Notes: generated by a model not told the origin, from the sequence alone. Positions 1-18,498 are shown, counted from the first letter of the stretch. The stretch is DNA of 64,000 nt from Daucus carota subsp. sativus (GCF_001625215.2 NC_030388.2:25718558-25782557); one strand, 5' to 3'. Translations and numbers: made by a program.

Positions 1-4822
<4,822 letters not shown>

Positions 4823-6640
4823 TTCTCAACTCAAAACTCAATCACCTCAACAAACAAACAAAAACCCAATCTTTCTCCTTAACCCAACAATCAAAAACCT
4901 TCAACAAAATCAAGAACTCAAAAAAGCCCAGATCTAGTAAAACACAAAACCATCCAAAAAGCATTAAGATTCTATCTTTTTCACTTTCCAAGCCCAATAC
5001 AAATCTAATAATGACAATATATATAATAATCAGTCAAAGGGTGTTATAATTTAGAACCCCAAGAATCTACCTCATCCAAAAACATAACCCATTAGCCTAA
5101 AACTGTAAATTAGATGAAACCCTTATAAAAGTGAATAGGGTCACTAAAATTATCAAGTGGAGGTTAGATTTACGAGAGAAAAGGGGGATAGTTTTAGTTT
5201 TGAGGGATCTGTAAGATAAAAGAATGAGGAGATAAAGGTGGGGGAGTTTAGAAGAGATTGGTCCAAGGATTGTGAATGTGAAGTTGAGCTGTATATGAAG
5301 ATGCACAGAAAATACATAGAGAGATAAACAGATAAAATATGTTTATTTTAGTGGTGCCATGTAATCATCTGCTGTGATTTATCAATCTTTATCATAATAA
5401 TAATTATTATTATATATCATGATCTCCGTTTTATGGTAAAAACTGATTTTTGATACATAAAGTTGTAATATAAATGATTGATATCTGTTATTAATGATGA
5501 AATATGGTATTGGTTATATTTTCTAAAGTAATAGTTTATATGTAGAATATAATATTCAAATACTTAATAATTTATATTTTTTATATCAATTAATTAATAT
5601 ATAATATATAGTATATACATTATTCAGTTTTGTAAAGATTGGTAATAGAAATTTAACAGTGATGTTGTAGCAATTAGTCAATAATTTGGAGCTTAATTAC
5701 GATTAGTTGTAAAAATAATCAAGTAAATTAAAATAATATTTAATATTAATTCGACATACTTGTAATACTTCTCACGTGTTTCTAATTTCCTACAACATTT
5801 TTATATGATATATTATAAAATCTATATAAATATAACTCTATAATTTTTTATAAATATTAAATTTTTATTCTGAAAAATAAAATAATTTATGAAACTACAT
5901 TTTACAGGACAAAACCCGTCTTTCACTACGAACAACGTTGGAAGAGAAATGATATATTATTTAAAATAGTAAATATACGATGTTCGAGCACAAAATGAAT
6001 AAATAATTTAATAATAATTAATCGTTTCACTGGGTGACAAATGTTTCTTTCTATTATTTTTGAGAAAATGCTTGTTTCATATAATTGTGCAAAAAATGTG
6101 TAGATAATGACATGAGATGGGTTTTAATTAGATGGCCTCTACATTCACATCAGCCACCTGAAGTAAATATTTTTTACTTAAGTTGTCATATCACTAAATA
6201 CATATTTTTTTGTAACAATTACGTGCATCTAGCCCTTTTCATTATTTTTTCCATTTTTTCCGCCTACGGGGAGGAGCCATGGGTGATTTCTGACTTTAGA
6301 GTTGAAGCCTTAAAGCTATTAAAGAGCAACGTGCAGTCCACGGTGATAACAGTGTATCCATGGCTTCCCGGCCCTTCAAGTTAAACAACCGCCATGTTGG
6401 CTCCATCTGCATTACTCAACCTACCAAGCTTTGTCCGACTTTTCTAAATTTGTGTGCGGATTGCTGAGAATATACACTTAAATCTTTCAAATCCACTTTA
6501 TTTACAACCGAAAGATATTGGAAGCCTAAAAATTTGCGTCAATTCTGTTAATTTTGTTTGAGATCATTTTCATTTTCCGTGTGATTAATACTCCACCATA
6601 CGGCAACGAAAATAAAAGCATATAATAATGCTTTTACCTA
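4823..6640. other. 5' flank of casein kinase gene, no further gene seen
   Basis: About 0.5 kb next to the kinase start is purine/pyrimidine-biased and probably contains its 5'UTR and promoter, including a possible 5'UTR intron that I could not delimit. The rest is AT-rich, with only short frames lacking any recognisable domain. Confidence 0.4.
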
Positions 6641-6647
6641 CAATATA

Positions 6648-6964
6648 TGTTGTGTTTGGTTGGTGAGAATATAATGGAATCAAATGAGTAAAAATACTTG
6701 AAACGAATAGAAACGAATAGAGATAGAAAGAAAGTTTTGAAAATTATTTGAGAGAGTGCAAAATTGCTATGATGAGATTTGAGAAGAAATTGAAGAGGAT
6801 AGGAGGAAATGTAGCATTCCATCTCAAATTGAAGATGTGATATCTAGCACATGATGTAAGGAATGTAATGGAGGAAGGAATGAAATTTCTTAACAATTGT
6901 CCATAATATAGTTTATTTTTCATTTCATTCTTTCCGGAATCATTCACCCCAACCAAACACAACA
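6648..6964. mobile_element. MITE, PIF/Harbinger-like (TGTTGTGTTTGGTTGG ends)
   Basis: A 317-bp element with 16-bp perfect terminal inverted repeats TGTTGTGTTTGGTTGG and flanking ATA triplets at 6645-6647 and 6965-6967. No coding capacity. The short length, TTTGG-rich ends and 3-bp duplication fit a non-autonomous PIF/Harbinger element. The AT-rich target makes the exact duplication uncertain. Confidence 0.7.
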
Positions 6965-7783
6965 ATATAGTTTAGGGTTAATTTTTAGGATAATGCTGGA
7001 AAACTCTTTTTATTTTATAAAATCTATTATAATCTTTTATTCAAAATATATGTATTTTGTAAAGTTAAATTCAAAATCGAGGAAAACACGTGTATTTGTA
7101 AAAAATATTAAAATTTATAGAACATGTGCATGCATGTTATGCATAGAACATATAGTTATTATACAATTAGTGTTCCGTAAAATCCATAACATTATTCATC
7201 AAGTTTTGATATTTTTAGGCAAATAAAAAGATATTTATAATATTATTTTATTTAATATAAATGAAAAATAGTAAATATTATTAATCAAACCCGTATCTAT
7301 ATATATATGATACAGAAGATTCTAGTTCCGTGGACTATGGAGAACCCGTTCTCATTTGACTCGCAGCCTATATAATCCCGTAATTTAATCCAGCTTTTAA
7401 AAACAAAAAAAAAACAACTCACTGTGAGAATAGGATTTTTGGTTGTGCATTTGTGCTAAGCAATTGAGAAACATGTAGTTGGTGAGTATAGAATTAGATC
7501 GGCAACTAGGCATTTCCGTTTCAAGTGCAAAATTTATTGGGTTATTTTAATAACATTGTACTAATTGTTTATAGCGATTTTGTCTTTTATATATCCAGCA
7601 TAACACGCATATATAATGCAGATTCTATGGGGCATGACTTTCCATATTGATCATATTTGCAGCAACAAACCAAACCTTCTTGTACATGGATCTTGACCAC
7701 TTTCTATTTGGATGTAAATAACGACTTATTTCAAGAAAAAATATATTCAAATTTAGATAATATATTTTACTTTTACATATTTA

Positions 7784-7946
7784 GAGCATCTCCAATTATG
7801 CTGGTTATAATCGTTGGCTTGGCTAAATTGGACATGTAAGAGATACATGGTTGGAGTGTAGTTTTTTTTGGGCATTGGCTATTATTTTTAATTATGGTAA
7901 GCCAACTAGACTTTTAGCTAAGGGTTTCTCGTGTTTGGAGATGCTC
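7784..7946. mobile_element. Tourist-like MITE, GAGCATCTCC family, copy 1
   Basis: A 163-bp element with termini GAGCATCTCCAA and its inverse TTGGAGATGCTC, flanked by TTA at 7781-7783 and 7947-7949. A TTA/TAA 3-bp duplication is the hallmark of PIF/Harbinger (Tourist) MITEs. Related ends occur at 36866, 37236, 43559 and 55608. Confidence 0.8.
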
Positions 7947-8359
7947 TTATAGGTGTTAAATATTTATCTATAAAAATAAGTAACTTATTTGCAAAAATAA
8001 GTATACTTTGACATACTTTTTCATAAATAAATGACATACTTCTAAAATATAAGGTAAGCTAGATGCGACCAAAATCGTACCAAGTAAAATAAGTAGGGTT
8101 TATACAAACAGCACCCTCCCTTTAGAAGTTCATATTGTGAACATTTGATGTAAACAATGAAGAATCACCTATAGTTGCTGGTGTGGACTATAATTTATCA
8201 TCTATCTCAGAAGTTTGTAATGAATAAAACAAAAGGCAATAATGAAACAACAAATGTTGTGTAATGCTACAAAATTAAATTCAATAATCCCATATAACCT
8301 TCTGATCTGCTTGTCAGGTCTCCGAGTATAGTATGAACATCGAGTTGGATCATTTTCCC

Positions 8360-10111
8360 TTACTCTGTAGTTCGAAGGCTCTCGGTTGTGAGCCACAATT
8401 TCTTCTGGACAATAAATACAATGTCATCTCCGTCTTGGTCCACCTCTGTAGAGGTATCTGCAGTTGTCACTGCTTCCCAGTGCAATGCTGTAAGATACTT
8501 CTTAACAAAATCAATAACATGCTGTTTATCCCTGATAATTATAAAACCAGTTGGCCTGACGATGCGATCCATCTCAATTAGAAGATCTTCGCCACTACAG
8601 CCTTTCTTCTCAATGTCAGAAAACACAGTCCAGGCATGGAGAAGGTCATAAGTTCTGGGGTATGTTGAGTAGGCTTCACACCTGTGAACATCAAGTGGAT
8701 ATAATATGTTTAGACAATATTCTAACACTTGCAGAATCAGTTAGAAAGATATGACTGGTTTCTAGTCTGGAGGAGGTATATATAGAAAGCCCCGCGTTAT
8801 CCATCGCTATTAGTACCGGGCCGGGACGGAGCCAAAAAACGTGAGCGCGAAAGCCAATTTAAATTTATGTTCATCGACAGCAGGGTAGGCTCGCATAGCA
8901 TAAACTGCCAACTACATACTCTCTTTTTTAAGTAAGATCAATCAGAAGAATATTAAACACTCACGCACACATTTGTCTCCACCAAGACTTGAACCATTAA
9001 CCTCTTGTTGTTATCAAGGATAAGGAATATCCACTAGGCTACAGTGCTATGGATAACTGCAGAGTGATTATGTGCCAAATTTGAAAGAATGATTACAGTA
9101 AGGTCGACTTGCATAGCATAAACTAACATGTAAAAACACCAAGCTAGCAGGTACCCAAAAAAGACATATAAAAATGACATACCAATTATGAATTGAACCG
9201 ATCAGGCCTCTATCACAGACCAACTTAAGAGTGTTTGGTCCCTCTTCAGAGATGATATTCATCACCCACACATCCTTGTTCTTCAAAGCAGCTCCGAATG
9301 AACCCATGTTTGCCTTCATGTCCATCACATTCCGAATTGTGTCGGTTGAAATCTTTGGACTCAATAGATTCCAGTAATTCTCAACCCTATGCTGCCAAAT
9401 TTCCTGTGCATAAAAAGCAATTTTACTACGGAAACTCTTACTTTGCCTATTGACCATGCACAGTGGCAGAGACAGGCCAATTAATATATAACAGTTCTAC
9501 ATATACTGATGAGATGGATTATAGTAACTTTGAAATTCTTCTTCAAGACTCGCACATATATGATACTATTAAATCACATTAAAAATGTTAAAATCAAATA
9601 ACTCTGTATATAATACTGATATGTAAATACATTTGAGTATCTTAATATTTCAGATTGATCGACTCTTTTAAATTATATATATATATATATATATATATAG
9701 TTAAGTTCTATGGAGTACATAAAAACATTGGAGTATTGGAGTACAAATCATAATTTTTTAGTTTGATCCTATATAATATCTTTGATTATCCAAATTTTGA
9801 TATAATCTATCATTTATAAGTTGTCTTGCACATAATTGTCAATTAATCATTAATATCTTTCAACTTTAACAAGTATTAAGATTATTGTTCTGCTTATTAG
9901 TTATATTGCAGAACATAGAGTCCTATGATTTATAAAAGTAATTATTCTACCATTTGATCACGATGTTTATGTTGCAAAACATAATGTGCAGGTTGTCAAA
10001 TATTTACAAATATTATTGGACAAAAAAAATTTAAATTTAGATGACTAGATTACATTTTATCAAACTTTGTACTCCAATACTCCAATTGTTTTTGTACTCC
10101 ATAGAACTTAA

Positions 10112-10158
<47 letters not shown>

Positions 10159-12779
10159 CAAACAAGACAGGAAAATACTGGTGGAGTCCATTGCCCTGCC
10201 CTTCTACCAGATCAATGCATATGCAAAAGGAAAAACCAGTGGCCTGAATAAAATAAAACAAAGACAGAGTGTAGTGTTGAATTACCGTGTCCTTTTCAAA
10301 CATATCATTTGAATAGCCGAAGTCAGCAAGACGTGGTGGTGGAGCAGTTAAACGTGCTGGCCAGGGTGCCAGTCCACTTCCTCCAGTTCTATGATCATCT
10401 GATAAACAGACCCAAAATTAGAAGTATGGCTTCAAATTAATATAACTGTTACAATTCTATGTATTATAAACTTGACCTTGAAGTGCTTGGTCAAGATCCT
10501 TTTTAACATCATTCGAAGGAAGTATATGCCCGTGTTTGGAAGTTAGAGGTTTGGGGTAATTAGAAGTTTGAGGTGTTTTAGAGGTTTGACCATTTCAATC
10601 CGCTAATGTTAGTGTTTGACAGTTAGCGGATTGAAATACATGTTTTGGCTCAAAAAGCTAATTTTCAAAAAGCTATTTTGAGGAGCTTTTTGGGTTAGAG
10701 GTTTTGGTATGTGTCATAAAAAAGCTAATCAAACAGCTATTTACCAAACAGTTTTACAAGAAACCGCTAATTCAATCCGCTAGTCAAAACATCTATTTCA
10801 ATCCGCTAGTCAAAACATCTATTTCAATCCGCTAGTCAAAACATCTAATTCAATCCGCTAACAACTTACCGCTAATTCCCAAACCAGGCCTATAACTAGG
10901 GGTGGCAAAATCCGACACGACCTGAAACCGGACACAAGATGAGCCTGACTCCAAAAAGTACGAATTAGGGTCGGGTTTTAATATTTGGGCCGGGTTAAGG
11001 CAGGGTAATTTTTTACCCGAAAAAATCGAGTATAGGAGTATAATGACAAAGATACTTCACAGATAATAATGAAAGGCAACATACTCTCACAACTAGTAAC
11101 AGTTCAAATGGATCCCCCCACACAAAAAAAGGCCAAGCATTTGAAGTAAGAATATATGATATAAGGTATTCATACGGTTAGGAGATAAGGAAACATACGG
11201 TCAGAGTATGGGGTGATACACGTTTCCATTTTTACCCCCCAGGTTGCATCAGGATCTTCATCGGATTTGCAAAGAGGGGGTTGTGTTCCAGGCTCTCTGT
11301 CCATATAACAGTTGTTATTTAAAGGCTTTACCCATATGACAGTCTGATTCTGTTTTGCAGCTATTTTCCAACACATTCGCTCCACTAGTGTACTCATCTC
11401 TCTCCATATTCTAAGATCCTCTTCATCTTGTGCATATGCTTCAGGCGAAGAGTATGCAAAATAGCCTCCAGGTCTGAGCAACCTATCTAATTCAAGTAGA
11501 AGAATCCCACCCCTTTGCAGCCAATCTATTCTACAGCGAGAACAGTGGGCAAGTTCAAAGGATCTACTAGGGTATGGAAGCCTCTGTGTTCCTAAAACAC
11601 CGAGATATGCAGGAATTCCTCTTTCCAGAGCAAATTGAATTTGATTCTGATGCACATCATTAGGTGCAACAGACATAGTTAGTACATCGTGTTGTAAAAG
11701 ATAGCCCCCAAAGCTTGCAACACCACAACCAATATCCAAAACTGTTCGTAGTCTTCCCTCATTGTTAATTTCATCGGCTGAAAAGTTGAGCATCTGCCAA
11801 TCAAAGTAACATATATCAACAAGGAAGAGTAAAGAGAAAATACAAAACAACTTAATATCTTAAACATACTAGAGATGTGAACTTTAAAAAAAGATTGGAC
11901 AATGATGTACAGCAAAAGAAACTTACATTAGCTAGTGATTTGATGTACTTATCAGCTCCATAATGAAAATGAGTGCCTCCTCCAGGAAATACTATCTTAT
12001 CACCTTGAACAACCATCCAGTTCTGATCAGATTTCTCATGTGCAAGGTGAGTGTGAGGTATGTTTGCTTGCCACACCTTGTCCCTACTTACTGGCCACTT
12101 AATCGGGACCTGTATATCAGAGAATTAAGACACACAGTAGAAGTTAACTAATTTCAATAAATAGATACTTTCAAATATGTCTTAGTTTATTCAGTGCTCA
12201 CCTTATACCCTGGGGGAGGGGGAATTAAGCAATTAAAACGCCTTTCAGGATTAGGACAATGTCTCTCATAGTGCTCCATTAGAGAAAGATCCAACTTGAG
12301 TCTTGTCTGGTATATAAGATTCCTATCAAGACAGGGAATCAGCTCTGAATGTCGATCGTCACAAACCTTCATCAAAAAAGAAAAAAAAATAATGCTGTTA
12401 AAACACAGCTATCGGACAAGAAGAGATGAAATGACATCAAACCAATCTTCACTTTCAAAGGTAGAGATGCTGATTATTGTATATGGCAGTAGTTAAATAG
12501 AAAACTAACAGGAAAGCTCTTTGGTACAACACCATCTTCTCCATCATCCAACCCCAACTTGATAGAAGATTCATCTAGCTTGTTGCCAAGATCAGTATCT
12601 TCATCACCACCCAAATAAGACGATCCAAATTTCTTTAAAGAGCGGCTACCATATTCTAAAGCCGACTCACCATCGCTCCGAGAGCCAAAATATAAATACA
12701 TACAAAGAAGAATGATTGCCACCACACCTAAAGAAGTAAGCAACCGCTTCTTTTGCGATCCATCTGATCTTCCCCTCAT
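8360..12779 (-). CDS. Probable methyltransferase PMT3/PMT8-like (QUA2/DUF248 family)
   Basis: Complete gene for a Golgi type II membrane methyltransferase; relatives such as QUA2 and TSD2 are linked to pectin methylation. Exons: 12510-12779, 12202-12366, 11927-12109, 11199-11793, 10286-10398, 9183-9403 and 8360-8681, all with GT..AG introns, summing to 1869 nt or 622 residues; the nearest family members I recall are about 600. Visible: basic cytosolic N-terminus MRGRSDGSQKKR, one membrane helix at about 14-32, the family block CDDRHSELIPCLDRNLIYQ, SAM-binding motif VLDIGCGVASFGG at about 224-236, ELDRLLRPGGYFAYSSPEAY, a second methyltransferase-like half with VMDMKANMGSF, and C-terminal IVQKKLWLT. 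The start is at MRGRSDG, as in relatives; an in-frame ATG 21 nt upstream is possible. Introns 4 and 5 contain MITEs. Family assignment is very safe; the substrate is inferred. Confidence 0.95.
8958..9060 (-). mobile_element. tRNA-derived SINE remnant in methyltransferase intron 6
   Basis: Minus-strand A-box-like TAGCCTAGTGGAT and B box TGGTTCAAGTCTT, with a GTGTGCGTGAGTG tail. It resembles the copy at 1517-1621 in both head and tail, so the two belong to one family. No clear target duplication or poly-A tail was found. Confidence 0.6.
9674..9699. repeat. (AT)n microsatellite at MITE edge
   Basis: About 13 AT units directly adjoin the left end of the inverted-repeat element at 9700-10113. A longer TA run adjoins its right end. 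Confidence 0.85.
9700..10113. mobile_element. Inverted-repeat MITE inside methyltransferase intron 5
   Basis: About 414 bp with roughly 50-bp inverted ends: GTTAAGTTCTATGGAGTAC, then a TTGGAGTATTGGAGTACAAA block, mirrored at 10060-10113. It is non-coding. TA repeats flank it on both sides, so the target duplication cannot be read and the superfamily is open (a TA target would fit Tc1/mariner). Confidence 0.7.
10115..10155. repeat. (TA)n microsatellite
   Basis: About 20 uninterrupted TA units at the right end of the intron 5 MITE. Expected to be length-polymorphic. Confidence 0.9.
10528..10890. mobile_element. MITE with internal 26-bp tandem repeats, in methyltransferase intron 4
   Basis: About 363 bp with imperfect inverted ends of the GGCCTGTTTGG type (GCCCGTGTTTGGAAGTTAG on the left, GGCCTGGTTTGGGAATTAG read from the right) and TAT on both sides. 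Inside, at about 10771-10850, a 26-bp unit containing TCAATCCGCTAGTCAAAACA is repeated three times, and the motif AATCCGCTA recurs in both orientations. PIF/Harbinger-like or hAT-like non-autonomous element. Confidence 0.65.
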
Positions 12780-13014
12780 ATTTATAAAAATTAACAGCAC
12801 CCTTTATGAAGTGCTTACTGTTACAACTAAACTCTGTATATATTCAAAAAGGGATCTCACAGACGTTCATTAGGTGAAGAAATCTTGTTAGATCTTTACA
12901 CATTAATTCAACAGATTCGGATATATGCTTAAGCCCAAGGCACATAGAGACACAACATAAAAAAGTTTTAAAAACCAAATCAATCAAAACCACCTAGTGG
13001 ATCTTCAGAAAAAC

Positions 13015-13951
13015 CTGAAAGAAAAGAGAGAAACTAATTAACACTATTTCCAGCTAAAACAAACATATATATTAACTGTCAAGCAAAGATCAAATGATAG
13101 TGGAGAGACCATTATATCAATACTTCACCCTTAATAAGAAATAGTAGTAACTAGTACGAGTTCAATGAGAAATCATAACTATTATCATAGCAAGACGTAG
13201 ACAGTAGGTTCTGATACTACTAAAGTAAATACATATTAAACAAGGGAAACTTAATTTCTAACCTAAACACATTATAAAACAAAGAACGATCTAATTACAT
13301 AAACATAATGTATGATTGTAATCTCAGATCTTGCATTGTGGCACCTGGCAGGGATAGAAAGCACAAATATAATCTTATCCGATATACGTACAAGCTTAAA
13401 TATAACTAGTCAAGTAAGTATTCCTCGTATTCAGAATTTCAGATCAAACAATGCAATTCTAGCATAGCCACTACCTGATAAGGTAATTCCACAACAGGAA
13501 TGAACTTCAAAGATTCTTTGGAATCACTAAAGCCAGCCTTCTATTATATAAGCAGGCATTTCATTAATTTCCAACCATAATACAGAAAATTCAATCTTAA
13601 AAACAGCTTGACACCTAGCTTGATTATTTTTAAAATGGGCCATCAAGATTTCAATTCAAAAAACGAAATTGAAAGAAAATTGATCACATTTTGCATTTCT
13701 TGATCTCCACATTAACATAAAAAATGCAATAAAGACTTGAACTTTAAAGAACCACATACAAGTATAGTAAATAAACTCAAACCCCAGAGATCCACACTAG
13801 CATATAACCAAAGAAACGATCTAATTTGAGCTACCCAACATGCAAAATGTGAAAAATCAACATAAAATTCAGCAAAATGAGAAAAAAGAAAGAAGAAAAG
13901 AAAAATAGATCCACCGACACTAAGAAGAGCAAGAAAGAGAGGAACTTACTG
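13015..13951 (-). other. Probable 5'UTR intron of the methyltransferase gene
   Basis: Upstream of the methyltransferase start, a donor CTCTCA|GTAAGT at about 13951 and an acceptor TTCTTTCAG at about 13016 would remove 0.9 kb and leave a short leader exon near 13952-14000. Plant PMT genes commonly have leader introns. Inferred from splice signals only; needs transcript support. Confidence 0.45.
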
Positions 13952-13999
13952 AGAGTCAGATCTGAAATGGGTTGTCAAAATGAATGTGGAATTATATAT

Positions 14000-16900
14000 A
14001 TAGTTGAAAGTCTTGCAACGAGAAAGGGACGTTGTCACGTTGCTGGATAGCTAGCTTTACATGTCTGTGTGTATGTGTTTGTATAATAATAGATAGCGGT
14101 GGAGAGGAGAATAAGTGGAGATAAAAATATATTTCAGATCTCACAAGTCAAGTTATTTTATTCATCCATGCACATATGAGTTTTCTTCATCAGTTAGAAG
14201 TCTTTTTATAAATCAGTCAAGTTTGGCTGAAAAATTAAACACAGATAAAATTTAATTATAAAGAGCACTTTTATATTCACACTGTCGGATCAATTTCAAT
14301 CATGAAAATCCTTTAATTAAAAATGAATTGAGATATCAAAAATAAAAAAATATAAATAACAAATATTATATCATTCCTTACCATATTAAAATAATACATC
14401 TACTTATAAAATAATAATAACATGCTATATTTAAAATATAGCCAATTAATAACACCATTACTAAATAAAATATATTACAGATTTAGCAAATTTTACATAA
14501 TATCTTACTGCATTGGAGATACTTTCATTAAAAAAAAATTCACCGAAAGATGTGAATATGATCCATGATTTGTATTCAATTCGTACACACATATATTAAT
14601 TATATTTCTAATTTAGTATATCTGTAAGTAAATATATTTTATATATTTTTAATATTTCACTCGAGTTTGAATTTTCACAATTTATTTAGCGTGAGTATGC
14701 ATCAATTATCATAATGTGTACTTAATAAGTTACATATACATGTAAGTAGAAGTAGCAGTATATTTAGACTTATAAGTGAAAAGTAAATTAAGATTAATAA
14801 TGATTAAATTGTTTGGGAAAGAAGTAGAAGTCCTGAAACAAAAGTTGGCATTCTCAATTTCTTATTTCTTGCATTCTTTATATTCACTCTCATATTATTT
14901 TCTTTTAAATAATTTTGAATTAAATATTATATATAAAAATATCAATAAACAAATAAGAACTGCTGGGACTGATATTGAATATTATATTCTAATCCACTAA
15001 AACCTTTATTAAAACAACAAACTCACAGCTCAAACTAAAAAAGTTTCCGGAGAGGCTCTGGATATTGAGTCAGCCCCCTTTCGATTGTGGGTAAATGATA
15101 ATGGTCCAGACTATGGGCTTCAATGTGACAAAGATATTCGGACAAAGTAGATTCTTTATGACTGGGTTAATTTCTCGCTGTACTAAACAGTTAGACTCAC
15201 ACATACATTTATAAGTCCATGGATCCTACATTGGACTCATCATTTCATTATACATACTCGATATTAGGACTATACATCATTGTAGGCCCAATTAACTAAC
15301 TACTTATGATTTTATGTTAACTTTCTGCTCTACAGTATATACAGTATATATACGACTTATACTCTTCCTCTCGTCTGTTTACGAAGGTGGCATCTCAGGC
15401 AACAAATTAAGAAAATTATACAAATAATAGAAAAAGAGAAAATTAAATAATAACATAGTGAAATCAGTTAATAAATAACGTATAAATCAAGTGCAGGCGT
15501 GCAGTGTAAAAAAGTAGGGGATGTATTTGATTTATATAAAATTTTATATTTTTCATAAATTTGAAGATATAAATAATTATAAACATCCTAAAAGATTTTA
15601 TTTTTTTTAAGAAATAGTTTCAAACAAGAGTATATATTATTATATTCATCCAAAATATGAATTTCACTATTTATGGCAAGTCTCGATTATATTTCTTCTG
15701 AAATCGGAAAACATTATTTATTTATTTATTTATTTATCAAGTTAAAAGTTATTTTATTATCACAAGAGTGAAAATTTATTTGTGTAATTTGATATTTTTA
15801 AAATATATCTACTAGTTAATGAATAATTATTTGTAAACTAAGATGCACAGAAACTTTTTCTTTTCACGCGAGACCTTGAACTCTGGTAACAGTGTATGTA
15901 GCTTTTTTAAATGTCATCTCGTTGATAAAACAATAACCAAATCAACAGAAGTCAACTTAAATCATATTAAAATTATATTTTTAAATCATATCAAGATAAA
16001 TATTTTTATTTTATATTTATTACCTGGAGTAAAAATATATGATGTGCAGACGACTGTAATGTTCATTGTTCACACTCGAAGTATGAGTTGAGCAGACAAA
16101 TTTGAGGAAAGACACACACAACTCACAAGTTTGCGGCTAATAATCTGCTACGTGGACCGGATCAATTAGTATACTCTATAAACCAAACGGGAACATAATG
16201 TTTGGACCGGAGCAAGTGGGGTGGATGGAAAATACTTTTTGCATGGGCCGACAAAGCCACAGGTTCCCATGTGGGGTGGGCAGGCCCCATGGCTCCACTC
16301 TACAGCTTTATGTCAAATCAATCTGGGTCGGTTCAGATGAGTTCGGGTTTGACCAAATGGCCCACTTATTGGAGTAAGAACTTCTGGTATTTACCATTCA
16401 TAGCATTTTCCTCTTGCCAAAAGGCAAAATGAGTGGGTGTTCGGCAACCCCTACTTATGGTTTATTAATAAAAAAGGGGGCCTCAGTTTTTTTTCGAGCC
16501 TTTTGGATAACTGATAGAAGTATTTATAATGGTGCTTGAGAAGCCATGAAAAAATGCTAGCTTAATTTTTTTTTTGATTTGGATCTTTTTTGTAACTTAT
16601 GAGTCATTGATATTTAAACGCTTTTAATAACTTATAAGTTTAATCCAATTTTTCACTTCTGTATTTTAAACAATAAGTCACTCATTTTAAATCCAGCCAA
16701 ACCGTCCGGCAAACCGCTCCGTAATACTGTAGCAACTCTAATAGGCAATAGCAGTTGTTTACGGGTAGTCGATATTCATGTGTCATTATATTTTTGGTTA
16801 TCAATTTATTGAAATTTAATAAATTATCGATGGATTAAGCCTCAAGTTTAACAAAACTTATCTATTTTCATATGGTTTTGTTTCATCTCGTTCATAAAAA

Positions 16901-17560
16901 TATATCGGAACTGTTAAGCAAGATCCTTTAATATCTAACCATAGCCTCCATTAAAGAATTTTGAGGGGGCTTTCATCAGTTTTTACCGGTGAAAAAATAC
17001 AATTCCTTTTCGGTTTTCCAGTTATCACATCTTTATTTCTTCAATAAACCTCCCAAGTTATTCAGGTTTCAATAATTTCCCAATTCATTTGGGTTGTGTT
17101 AGTATCTCCTTGCGAGGGTTTGGTTTTTGTTTGATTGAGATTTGGAGTTTTCATGGCCGAGGTTATAGATAGGCAGGATTTTCATGGTTTTGATTCAGAC
17201 ATGAAGGTTCTTATAGGATTGCATATATTGTCGACAGCTCAAACACGATTAGATCTAGGTGGAGGTCTCAACAAAACGAGTACATATAAATCTCCAGATG
17301 GATGCTGTGAAGATGGTACCTGTAAATATATCATGTTCAACAAATTGCGTGATTATATCTCGAAGAATGGATTAATCCGCTATTATTTCTGTTTACGTTT
17401 GTTCGACTCGACTATGTTTGTAGATGTCGTATGAACTTATCATTAATGAATTAAACTTTATTAAAAAAAACTTATCTATTTTCTCTGTTAGCTAAAAATA
17501 CTTTGGTTACTCTGGTCTTTTTATTTATCCAGTTTTGATTTTCAATAATCCAATATATAT
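14000..17560. other. Gene-poor AT-rich intergenic DNA
   Basis: Contains the methyltransferase promoter at its left end and a TTTA-repeat patch near 15715-15736. Small frames at 14776, 15843, 16202 and 17135 have no recognisable domain, splice pattern or family resemblance. No gene is supported here. Confidence 0.5.
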
Positions 17561-17790
17561 TATATAGAGAAAATAGATTTTTTCGTCACCCAACTTATTA
17601 TGTATTTAGAAACTTATCACTACACTATAATTATTTTCTTTTTGTCACTAATATTATGTTCGGATTTTTTTTGTCACCAACGTTAGGTTCGGATTTGATT
17701 TTTAACACTATATTATTCTTTTTAGTATTTTAAAATATAGTGATAGTCTGCAATATTATGTTGATATGATACGTGTCAATATATGTAGTA

Positions 17791-18031
17791 CTCCATATGT
17801 GTCCTAAGTAGTACGAGAGTTTGACACGCATTTCAAAACTCCTAAAAACTTAGTTTTATAAATTATTTAATTTTTTTCTAACTAAAAATTTAACATTTGA
17901 ATTTTTATACACAAAAAGAAAATCTTAAAATTAAGTTATGGAACTATATATGTTTTATATTAAGTGGGAATCTTTAAACACGTGCCAAGCAGGTGGAAAG
18001 AACTATAAATAAATGAGATGGACGGAGGGAG
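17791..18031. mobile_element. Degenerate Stowaway-like MITE nested in the long-TIR element
   Basis: Right end reads GGACGGAGGGAG followed by TA; the left end after TA reads CTCCATATGTGTCC, a diverged match to the Stowaway consensus CTCCCTCCGTCC. The interior has the GTTTGACACGCATTT motif typical of these elements. The left terminus is poorly conserved. Confidence 0.45.
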
Positions 18032-18498
18032 TAATAATAACATAAATGAGCGGTAAAATCGAGAAGAATTATATTTAGAATTCTAAAAATTTAATAAATC
18101 ATTAATCTAAAGTCAATGACATCAAACAATTTATTATCAACAATCAATTCTCAAGCAAAATTGAGTCAAGTGTACTATATTTCTGTGGAGTTCAACCATC
18201 AATTTAGATATCATATAAACCTTAAATCAAGGTTAAGAAATTCTATGATTATATATTTTTGTTATAATATTCGTTCTTATTTTTGTACAATATAAATAAT
18301 TGTAGATGACATCTAACCTTAAATTTTATAAAATAATATATAATGTAGATAATGGACGATCATTATATTTGTTCAGGAAAAAAATTAAAATAATTTATGA
18401 AAATAATTTTTTTAGTAGTCTTAAAATGCGTGTCAAACTCTCGTCTACGGAGATATAGAGTATCATATATATATAATGATATAGGAATATGAGTTTGT

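Noticed and set aside
10895..11040. Possible further hAT element starting TAGGGGTGGCAAA
   Set aside because: Only one end is recognisable, so no element can be delimited.
16202..16432. 76-codon frame with many Trp and Gly
   Set aside because: Composition reflects a local GC-rich patch; no recognisable protein features.
17135..17434. 99-codon plus-strand frame starting MRFGVFMAEV
   Set aside because: No domain, no splice context and no family resemblance; stops soon after in AT-rich DNA. Treated as chance.
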